A stretch of DNA of 38,158 bases, taken from positions 1-38,158 of the forward strand of contig NZ_KN360929.1 of assembly GCF_000784355.1 (NCBI RefSeq), read 5' to 3'. Both the position numbers and the translations under genes were made by a program. Positions 31,558 to 38,158 of this stretch are shown here, piece after piece (position 1 is the first letter of the stretch; each line of letters starts with the position of its first letter). The stretch comes from Methanolacinia paynteri. Lineage in GTDB: Archaea; Halobacteriota; Methanomicrobia; Methanomicrobiales; Methanomicrobiaceae. The notes under the pieces were generated by a model that was not told the DNA's origin, ran no database searches, and worked only from the letters and a program-made list of their open reading frames with translations.

Positions 31558-32187
31558 TCAGGAATGTTTTATTGCAAGGTCAAAGAGAACGTTCGCCACT
31601 TCTTCGCATTTGTCCGTCGCGATCTCCAGTGTTTCATAGATGTCCTTGTTCTTAATAATCTTCTTGGCATCGTCCGAGAGAAACAGTTCGCGAAGTGCAT
31701 TTCCGAGGATCTCGTCCGCGAGATTTTCAAGGCGGTTGATTTCGATGCATTTCTCCTCGATCATTTCGATATTCTTGAAATGCCTCATCTCCTTAACCAC
31801 ATCCTCGATCTCGTTCGCCTGGCTGTCGATGAGTTTTGCAAGATCGACCATGTAATGATCTGCCTCGGTTATCCCGTAGAAGTACATCTTGCTGGATGTA
31901 TCGTCTATATGATCGAGAATATCGTCAAGAACCTTGGCAAGCCGGGATATGTCTTCGGGTTCTATAGGCGTCACGAAACTCTTGTTTAGGAGCTGGTAGA
32001 TGTCATGAGTAATTTCGTCGCCCTGGTGTTCGTAATTCTTCATCTTGTGGCATTTGTTCTTGACATCCTCAAAAGATTCAAAAGTATTCAGGAGATGCGC
32101 AGAAGCCTTCTTCAGTACAACAGCCTGTCTTTCAAAGAGGTCAAAAAATCTGTCATCATTGGGGACAAGCATGTCTCTTAAGCCCAA
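31558..32187 (-). CDS. DUF47 family protein, PhoU-like partner of PiT
   Basis: The 209-residue all-helical protein of the DUF47/PhoU-like family is usually encoded next to PiT transporters and thought to regulate them. Family marks are FFDLFERQAVVLKKASAHLLN at the N-terminus, EHQGDEITHDIYQLLNKSFVTPIEPEDI and the acidic ENLADEILGNAL. The start is TTG at 32187 with AGGTGAT six bases ahead; ATG at 32172 is less well placed. A TATA-like CATATATC at about 32243-32250 gives a short leader. The pair is the first two genes of this phosphate operon. Confidence 0.92.
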   Translation of the reverse strand: MGLRDMLVPNDDRFFDLFERQAVVLKKASAHLLNTFESFEDVKNKCHKMKNYEHQGDEITHDIYQLLNKSFVTPIEPEDISRLAKVLDDILDHIDDTSSKMYFYGITEADHYMVDLAKLIDSQANEIEDVVKEMRHFKNIEMIEEKCIEINRLENLADEILGNALRELFLSDDAKKIIKNKDIYETLEIATDKCEEVANVLFDLAIKHS

Positions 32188-32398
32188 AGTAAGATCACCT
32201 TAACACCTGTATGTCCTGAACTGAAAAAGTTCTTTTGATTCCGATATATGCAGTTGACAAAACAAACGGGAATCAGGAAATATATCCGTCAGAGAATAAT
32301 ATTTCAGATGGTTTTTCGATAAAAGCGAGCATAAATCATGGCATCCCTGCCGCAAGCCTGTCCGCCAGAACGACCGTTGAGAATCATAAGGCACAGTA

Positions 32399-32405
32399 TA
32401 TATGT
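32399..32405 (+). promoter_or_regulatory. TATA box for the histidine kinase gene
   Basis: TATATAT lies 23-29 bases before the ATG at 32428, and no ribosome binding site is seen. A leaderless transcript is likely. Confidence 0.45.
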
Positions 32406-32427
32406 TGAAAAAATAATTTAATTGCGA

Positions 32428-33405
32428 ATGAAAAACCGGGAAGAAAGCGTGTGCGAAGAGAAAAATATAGAATTCTTAAATGAGCACCAGAAGGCCAAAA
32501 CCCGGTTTTTAAAGAATATTTCGATTGTTTTCATCCTGACTTTCATATTCATGTCGGCTTACGAATTATCCAAGCAGGCATTGTTCCCGGGGATTACGAT
32601 CTGGACATCCCACATAGTAACGATAATCGTCACTACGATACTGGCGGTAATAATCGCATCCATCCCGCTGCTAAGAACCGAAAGGCTGATCCTCCAGCTC
32701 GACCGGAAACAGAACGAGATCGAAACAATGGAGACGTCGATACTCAAATCGAATAAAAAGCTCAATATGCTCTCAAGCATTACGAGGCACGACATGCTGA
32801 ACCTGCTGACTGTCATTACGGCCTATACGGAGATGATTGCTGATGCAGATGCTGTCAGGAAGAATCCCGAGAATAACAGCTATGTTCAGAAGATCCAGAG
32901 ATCGGTTCGCAGCCTGAACAACGTCGTAATAAGCACGAGGGATTACCAGGACATCGGGGTAAACGCTCCCACATGGATCGACGTCAGGGAGACTTTCCGG
33001 AAGGTTTACCAGAGCAATTCCCTGTTTCATCAGTTAAGGGCAATAGATCCTGACGAGGATATCGAGATCTACGCAGACTCGATGTTTGAAAGAGTGCTCT
33101 ACAACCTGATGGACAACACTATGAGGCATGCAACGGGAGCCTCTGCAATAAGCCTGTCATTCTCCCGGGAAGGCGAAACAGGCTGCCTGTTCTTCCGTGA
33201 TGACGGCACGGGCATTCCTGAAGATGAAAAAGAGAAGATATTCAATCACTCATATGGAAAAAATTCGGGCCTGGGGCTGTTTTTAGTCAGGGAGATCCTG
33301 GGAATTACCGATATTGCGATCAGCGAGAACGGGGTTCCGGGCGAAGGTGCCTGCTTCAGGATTACGATTCCACCGGACAAGTGGAGATATAATGGAGCCG
33401 TTTAA
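32428..33405 (+). CDS. Orphan membrane sensor histidine kinase
   Basis: The 325-residue protein has two N-terminal membrane helices (about 30-50 and 60-82) with a very short outer loop, then a short coiled segment. The kinase core has the phospho-His in SSITRHDMLNLLT (H121), the N box NLMDNTMRHA, the G1 box DDGTGIP and the G2 box SGLGLFLVREI. It should sense a membrane or cytoplasmic cue and autophosphorylate. No response regulator is encoded nearby. The ATG at 32428 is preferred to TTG at 32422 because of the TATA box spacing. It faces away from the phosphate operon, so a link to phosphate is possible but untested. Confidence 0.87.
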   Translation: MKNREESVCEEKNIEFLNEHQKAKTRFLKNISIVFILTFIFMSAYELSKQALFPGITIWTSHIVTIIVTTILAVIIASIPLLRTERLILQLDRKQNEIETMETSILKSNKKLNMLSSITRHDMLNLLTVITAYTEMIADADAVRKNPENNSYVQKIQRSVRSLNNVVISTRDYQDIGVNAPTWIDVRETFRKVYQSNSLFHQLRAIDPDEDIEIYADSMFERVLYNLMDNTMRHATGASAISLSFSREGETGCLFFRDDGTGIPEDEKEKIFNHSYGKNSGLGLFLVREILGITDIAISENGVPGEGACFRITIPPDKWRYNGAV

Positions 33406-33431
33406 AATCAGACTCTCCTGATCACAAAGTC

Positions 33432-33439
33432 TTTATAAT
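33432..33439 (+). promoter_or_regulatory. TATA box for the MFS exporter gene
   Basis: TTTATAAT lies 24-31 bases before the ATG at 33463. This fits a leaderless transcript separate from that of the kinase gene. Confidence 0.45.
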
Positions 33440-33462
33440 CTCACCTGCTTTTTCTGGATTAA

Positions 33463-35019
33463 ATGAATATTCTCAGGCGGTCCGCCGATACGAACAAGTC
33501 CCACTGGGGAGTTCTTGCTATCGCGTGCATGGCCGTATTCATTATGGTCATCGATACGACGATAATGAACGTATCAATCTCCGCACTTGTGGCCGACCTG
33601 AACACCGACCTTCCGTCAATTCAATCCACCATCGCAGTATATGCCCTGATCATGGCATCGTTCATGCTGTTCGGGAGCAGGATGCAGGATATAATCGGGA
33701 GAAAGAGAGCGTTCCTGTTCGGGGTCCTGCTATACGGTGCGGGCACGTTCACTGCCTCCGTAAGCTGGAATATCAATTCGCTTCTTATAGGATGGTCTGT
33801 GCTCGAAGGGCTCGGTGCGGCTTTTATGCTCCCTGCTACATCGGCATTTCTGACAGATTCATACGAAGGAAAGGAGAGAGCTTTCGCTTTCGGCTTATGG
33901 GGAGGGGTCGGGGCGGCAGGAGCGGCCTTCGGGCCGATAGTCGGAGGTTTTCTGACAACATACTACAGCTGGAGATGGGCGTTCCGTCTTGAGCTGATCG
34001 TAGTAATTGTAATTATCATATTTTCATACCTGCTCAAGGAACGGAAAACAGGATCGGGATGGAGGGAACTTGATCTCTTCGGCACGGTATTATCATTCGG
34101 CGGACTCTCCCTGTTGGTTGTCGGGATATTAATGCTCAGGAACGTATTCATGTGGGATCTGATTCCGCTACTGATAATCTCGGGAATCGTTCTCCTCGGC
34201 ATTCTCTACTTCTGGCTGGTAAGGAGGAAGAAAAACGGCAGGATGCCGTTGGTGGATGTCGACGTCTTCAAAAACAGAACATTCAGTATAGGGATCATAC
34301 TGGGCATCATTCAGAACCTGGTCATAGCCGGGATTCTGTTTATAATTCCCGTCTTCCTCCAGTCGGTCACAGGTGCGACCGCTTTTCTGACAGGTTTTGC
34401 TCTTCTCCCCATGTCGCTTGCAATACTCGTGTTCTCGATCTCTGCAAACCGCCTCAACGTCTTTGCCGGCCCGAAAACATTGCTCCTGGCCGGATTTGCT
34501 GTTGCAATCGGCGGTTCGCAGCTTTTGGGCGGGGTGTTCGGATTATATACCGAAGCATTCGACATTGTTCCCGGATCGGTGATCTTCGGCATAGGAGTGG
34601 GAATAATATTCTCGCAACTGACGAACATCACCCTCTCGTCCTCGTCAAAGGAGCATGAAAGCGATGCATCGGGAGTCCTTAATACTTCGAGACAACTGGG
34701 GACATCGCTCGGAACCGCGATCATCGGGGTATTGCTGTTCATCTCATTGTTCGGCGGGTTGATTGCAGGGCTGGAACTCGACGAACAGCTTGACGATCTT
34801 TCCGTCGAAGAGAAAGCGCTTCAGCTCCAGGAGTGGACCTACAGGATGGGAGAGTCGCCTCTGCCCGGCTCTCTTACGCCCGTACAGGCTGAAGCGATAA
34901 AAATTATTGTTGACGACGCTCTCGCGTCTGCTATGAAAACTACGTTCAGTGCAATATCCATAATTCTTGCACTGGGCTTTATTCTTGTACTCGGACTTCC
35001 GAAAAGAGAGAGTGATTGA
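33463..35019 (+). CDS. MFS drug exporter, DHA2 (EmrB/QacA) family
   Basis: The 518-residue protein has about 14 membrane helices. Motif A is FGSRMQDIIGRKRAFLFG after helix 2 and motif C is GAAGAAFGPIVGG in helix 5. The first helix carries VMVIDTTIMNVSISAL, where the Asp is typical of the DHA2 family. It should export hydrophobic compounds using the proton gradient. A large segment before the last helix (about 430-480) faces outward. It ends 13 bases before the convergent deaminase gene. The substrate cannot be told from sequence. Confidence 0.9.
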   Translation: MNILRRSADTNKSHWGVLAIACMAVFIMVIDTTIMNVSISALVADLNTDLPSIQSTIAVYALIMASFMLFGSRMQDIIGRKRAFLFGVLLYGAGTFTASVSWNINSLLIGWSVLEGLGAAFMLPATSAFLTDSYEGKERAFAFGLWGGVGAAGAAFGPIVGGFLTTYYSWRWAFRLELIVVIVIIIFSYLLKERKTGSGWRELDLFGTVLSFGGLSLLVVGILMLRNVFMWDLIPLLIISGIVLLGILYFWLVRRKKNGRMPLVDVDVFKNRTFSIGIILGIIQNLVIAGILFIIPVFLQSVTGATAFLTGFALLPMSLAILVFSISANRLNVFAGPKTLLLAGFAVAIGGSQLLGGVFGLYTEAFDIVPGSVIFGIGVGIIFSQLTNITLSSSSKEHESDASGVLNTSRQLGTSLGTAIIGVLLFISLFGGLIAGLELDEQLDDLSVEEKALQLQEWTYRMGESPLPGSLTPVQAEAIKIIVDDALASAMKTTFSAISIILALGFILVLGLPKRESD

Positions 35020-35032
35020 TTAAAAGGCAGGA

Positions 35033-36358
35033 CTATCCCGCGTCTTCCTTTCTCTTTACGAGATCGAAGGCGGTCTCAGAAGCTTTCTTCAGGATCTCCT
35101 CTTCGCCGGGGATAGTCCCCTCGTGCATGAGAACTCTTCCGTCGCAGATGACGGTATCAACGGCATTCGAACCGCACGAATAGATTATATTCGAGACAGG
35201 GTTGTAGAGCGGGGTGTTGCATGCTACATCGGTCCGTATCAGGACTATATCCGCAGGCGCTCCCTTTTCGATCCTTCCCGGTCCGAAGCCGAGCGCCTTC
35301 GCACCCGCCGAGGTGATCATATCGTATGCCTCGTTTGCAGGCAGAACAGTATCCGAGTTCCAGAAGAATTTCTGGAGCAGTGCCGCGAATTTGACCTCTT
35401 CGAGGATGTCAAGGTTGTTGTTCGACGAACACCCGTCGGTTCCGAGCGTGGGATTCGCACCGGCATCGAGGAGCTTCTGGTATGGCATCGCCCTTCCCCC
35501 TGCAAGCTTCATGTTCGATGCGGGATTGTGCGATGGCGAGACTCCGTATTTTCCGAGCAGTTCGCATTCGGCATCGTCGAGCCAGCAGCAGTGTGCAGCG
35601 ATAGTCTTGTTCGTAAGACAGCCGCATTCTTCGAGGAGTTCGGCGGGCTTCTTTCCGTGCTGCTCGATGCACTCCTTCACCTCGGTCTCGGTCTCGCTCA
35701 GGTGTATATGAAGGTGAACGTCCTTCTCCTTCGAGAATTCGGCGCACCATGTAAGGCCCTCCCTCGAAATTGTGTAAGGAGCATGCGGGCCGGTCGCCAT
35801 CTTGATCCTCGGGTTGTTCATGGCTTTGACGTGCGAGTAGAGGACCTCGGTCGCTTTTATCTCCGACTCCCTCTTCGCTTCGTCCCCGAAATCGATGAAA
35901 CCGTGGCACAATACCGCTTTCATTCCCATCTCGTCGACCGCCTTTGCGGCCTGGTCCATGAAGAAGTACATGTCGTTGAACGCGATCGTCCCTGATCTGA
36001 TCATCTCGAGGCAGGCGAGTTTCGTTCCCCGGTAGACGTCTTCGCCGGTCAGGTGTGCTTCGAGCGGCCAGATCTTCTCGCTCAGCCACTGCTGGAGGTG
36101 CATGTCGTCCGCGTAGCCTCTCAGAAGAGACATCGCCGCATGGGTGTGAGTATTCGTGAACCCGGGAGTTGCAATAGCACCGTTTCCGTCGATGATGAAT
36201 TCAGCCTCCGCCTTTAGTCCTGCGTTTGCTCCTTCGCAGGTCTCACCTATTTTTCCGGTCTCGTCGATGTATATGCTGCCCTTCTTTCCGTTCACTATTA
36301 CGTTTACAAGCAGGATCGAGCTCCCGCCGCCGAATATATCAGGATCTTCGTTCGTCAT
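35033..36358 (-). CDS. dadD: 5'-deoxyadenosine / MTA / SAH deaminase
   Basis: The 441-residue amidohydrolase has metal-site motifs NTHTHAAMSLLRGYADD, HIHLSET, AAHCCWLD and LGTDGCSSNNNLD, with SHNPASNMKLAGG between. Methanogen homologues (DadD) deaminate 5'-deoxyadenosine, methylthioadenosine and S-adenosylhomocysteine to the inosine forms. The phosphorylase gene 19 bases upstream would take the next step, so the assignment is well supported by context. AAGGAG before the ATG is a good ribosome binding site. Confidence 0.9.
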   Translation of the reverse strand: MTNEDPDIFGGGSSILLVNVIVNGKKGSIYIDETGKIGETCEGANAGLKAEAEFIIDGNGAIATPGFTNTHTHAAMSLLRGYADDMHLQQWLSEKIWPLEAHLTGEDVYRGTKLACLEMIRSGTIAFNDMYFFMDQAAKAVDEMGMKAVLCHGFIDFGDEAKRESEIKATEVLYSHVKAMNNPRIKMATGPHAPYTISREGLTWCAEFSKEKDVHLHIHLSETETEVKECIEQHGKKPAELLEECGCLTNKTIAAHCCWLDDAECELLGKYGVSPSHNPASNMKLAGGRAMPYQKLLDAGANPTLGTDGCSSNNNLDILEEVKFAALLQKFFWNSDTVLPANEAYDMITSAGAKALGFGPGRIEKGAPADIVLIRTDVACNTPLYNPVSNIIYSCGSNAVDTVICDGRVLMHEGTIPGEEEILKKASETAFDLVKRKEDAG

Positions 36359-36377
36359 ATTTTGTGCTCCTTAATTT

Positions 36378-37049
36378 TCAACCAAGTCTTTCGATAATAT
36401 CTTCGAGTATCTTCTCGGTCGTTTCCTTGTTGCTCCTCGATTTTTCGAGGATGTATTCATAGCTCAGCTCCTCCGCACCGAGGCCGTGGCAGAAGTTATC
36501 CACCATGCATACCGCAGCAAAGGGGAGAGAGAGCTCGTTTGCAATTGTCGCCTCGCTTGAAATGGTCATCCCCACGACATCGCCGAGATCTTTAAGAGCC
36601 ATTATCTCCGCCCTCGTCTCGAGCCTCGGGCCGTCGGTCTGGACGTATGTCCCTTTCTTCACGGCCTCGGGAACGATATAAGACAGCTCGTCGTGGATCT
36701 CCGCATCTATCGACGGCGAGGCATGCCCGATCGAACTGTCAAAGATCGTCGGGATCTTCGACATAGAAAGATAATCATCGGGCAGAACCACGCTTCCCGG
36801 TCCGATCGACCTGTTGAGCGATCCCACCGAACCGAATGCGACTATACGGGACACCCCCGAGAGCTTCAGTGCGGAAAGGCATGCAGGAAAATTGATCCTG
36901 TGCGGCGGGGTATTGAACTGGTGCCTCATAAGTAGGACGATATCCCCGAAAAGCACCTCAGCGGGGCCGAAAGGTGTCGGCACCACCTTCTTCTCCAGTT
37001 CGGGCAGATCGGCATACAAAAGGCTTGTGCCTCCAATTATTCCAAGCAT
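36378..37049 (-). CDS. 5'-methylthioinosine/methylthioadenosine phosphorylase
   Basis: The 223-residue protein is somewhat short for the MTAP/PNP family. It starts MLGIIGGTSLL, with RHQFNTPPHRINF, QTDGPRLETRAEI and GMTISSEATIANEL following the family. In human MTAP the base-binding loop reads ATDYDCW. Here the aligned VDNFCHG has Asn185 where the purine-contacting Asp lies, and Asn at this site favours 6-oxopurines such as hypoxanthine. So methylthioinosine, the product of the deaminase in the same operon, is the likely substrate. MJ0060 of Methanocaldococcus has that activity, from memory. The start ATG has GGAGA ahead. Confidence 0.87.
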   Translation of the reverse strand: MLGIIGGTSLLYADLPELEKKVVPTPFGPAEVLFGDIVLLMRHQFNTPPHRINFPACLSALKLSGVSRIVAFGSVGSLNRSIGPGSVVLPDDYLSMSKIPTIFDSSIGHASPSIDAEIHDELSYIVPEAVKKGTYVQTDGPRLETRAEIMALKDLGDVVGMTISSEATIANELSLPFAAVCMVDNFCHGLGAEELSYEYILEKSRSNKETTEKILEDIIERLG

Positions 37050-37209
37050 CGGCGGTCTCCATCTAAAATTATGTCAATCATCTCATATCAATCCCGCCGC
37101 CCTAAAGCAGTTGCCCTCCCTGCCGGAGTGCGTAATATTTTATGAAATGCTTTAAGGGCCCCGAAAATTTACAAAAAACTAATCTTTTCAATCGCCAATA
37201 TACCAGTGA

Positions 37210-38158
37210 ATGGGAATCTTTCATACTGTTGACGACAACGAGATAAAGTCAGGCGAAAATACCGATATATACTTCGTCAGGACATCAGACATCCTTGCCC
37301 TCGAGGGAAAGAACCCGGTGGTCAGCGTCGAGATCACCGCCCAGAACCTCCCCGACGAATGGGGTGTCTTCTGCGGCCTGGACGACGCCCTCTCGCTTCT
37401 CGAAGGACTTCCCGTAGATGTCTACGCAATGCCGGAGGGGAGCATCTTCTACCGCGGCGAACCGGTGATCAGGATCTCCGGACATTACCGTGATTTTGCG
37501 AAGTACGAGACATCCCTCCTGGGATTCATCTGCCATGCATCCGGGATCGCGACATCTGCGGCGATAATAAAGGCCTGCGCCGCCCAGAGGCCGGTATACT
37601 CGTTCGGGTCAAGGAGACAGCACCCGGCGATATCGCGGATGATCGAGAGATCTGCATGGGTCGGCGGAGTGGACGGTGCAAGCAGTACGAGTGCGCCGGC
37701 GGGAATTCCGCTCGCCGGGACAATGCCCCACGCCTTTGTCATGTGCTTCGACAAGCCCCTCGATGCATGGCTCTCGTTCGATCGCCACGCTCCGGACGAC
37801 GTTCCCCGCGTGATGCTCTGCGATACTTACTGCGACGAGAAGAGAGAGGCGCTCGAAGCGGCAAAGGCGGGCGCTTCTGCGGTCCGCCTCGACACACCCT
37901 CATCACGTAAAGGAGATATGAGGCAGATCCTTGAAGAGGTTCGCTGGGAGCTTGATATAAACGGATTCCCGGATGTCGGGATCTTTCTCTCCGGCGGGCT
38001 TACTGCCGACGACATCCTGAAGTACAGGGATATAGTAGATGCATTCGGGGTCGGCGGTTCGATCGCCAATGCGCCGGTCATCGATTTTTCGCTCGATATC
38101 GTCGAGATAGAAGGGAAGATCTACTCGAAGAGAGGCAAGAAGAGCGGAGTCAAGGAGG
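37210..38158 (+). CDS. Nicotinate phosphoribosyltransferase (3' end cut off)
   Basis: The reading frame runs from the ATG at 37210 off the right edge (about 316 residues without a stop). It matches the archaeal NAPRTase class: VEITAQNLPDEWGVF, YRGEPVIRISG, then YSFGSRRQHPAISRMIERSAWVGGVDGASSTSAP and FLSGGLTADDILKYRD near the end. It joins nicotinate to phosphoribosyl pyrophosphate to start NAD salvage. No good ribosome binding site is seen. It is divergent from the phosphorylase gene. Confidence 0.9.
   Translation, partial: MGIFHTVDDNEIKSGENTDIYFVRTSDILALEGKNPVVSVEITAQNLPDEWGVFCGLDDALSLLEGLPVDVYAMPEGSIFYRGEPVIRISGHYRDFAKYETSLLGFICHASGIATSAAIIKACAAQRPVYSFGSRRQHPAISRMIERSAWVGGVDGASSTSAPAGIPLAGTMPHAFVMCFDKPLDAWLSFDRHAPDDVPRVMLCDTYCDEKREALEAAKAGASAVRLDTPSSRKGDMRQILEEVRWELDINGFPDVGIFLSGGLTADDILKYRDIVDAFGVGGSIANAPVIDFSLDIVEIEGKIYSKRGKKSGVKE

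Noticed and set aside
35123-36089. Long reading frames in other frames across the deaminase gene
   Set aside because: They are by-products of codon bias in a clearly recognised amidohydrolase gene.

Overview
The window looks like the chromosome of a methanogenic archaeon, most likely in the Methanomicrobiales (Methanolacinia/Methanoplanus-type). That placement is inferred. It rests on methanogen-typical families (a DUF2193 protein, a DUF2180 zinc protein, an AqpM-type aquaporin, a deoxyadenosine deaminase paired with an MTA/MTI phosphorylase, an archaeal UMP kinase, an Isf-like flavoprotein), on lipobox-bearing lipoproteins, and on TATA boxes placed 23-32 nt before several start codons, as in leaderless archaeal transcripts.

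Positions 1-11,500 form an accessory, surface-oriented, visibly AT-richer region. It holds the start of a beta-propeller (S9 peptidase-like) protein, two paralogous PepSY-like lipoproteins, a remnant of a third lipoprotein, a NEW3-domain membrane-anchored protein, and a secreted protein paired with a membrane-anchored double winged-helix regulator. The last two share a motif just after the signal peptide. There is also a small secreted protein and an ABC-2 exporter (one ATPase, two paralogous permeases). The gaps here are long and carry two dispersed repeat families with conserved hairpins; in one family the stem bases covary between copies.

Positions 11,960-16,150 carry trmO, an operon of DUF2193, DUF2180 and an aquaporin, and a CPBP membrane protease. 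Positions 16,256-28,835 are mostly housekeeping: an RNB exoribonuclease, two small paralogous proteins, a carboxy(nor)spermidine synthase/decarboxylase operon for polyamines, a membrane transglutaminase-like protein, a Trm5-family methyltransferase, PsiE, ManC, a lipoprotein overlapping a flavoprotein, a Mut7-C/AmmeMemoRadiSam pair, UMP kinase, tRNA-Pro(TGG) and endonuclease III.

Positions 28,893-38,158 hold a DUF3089 lipoprotein, an unexplained G+C-rich array of hairpins, the PiT/DUF47 phosphate uptake operon, an orphan histidine kinase, a DHA2 drug exporter, the deaminase plus phosphorylase that recycle methylthioadenosine and 5'-deoxyadenosine, and the start of nicotinate phosphoribosyltransferase. 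No transposase, integrase, CRISPR array or rRNA was seen. The best candidates for undescribed biology are the regulator/secreted-protein pair, the repeat RNAs around 5.6-8.4 kb, the hairpin array near 30.1 kb, and the tandem small paralogues near 18 kb.
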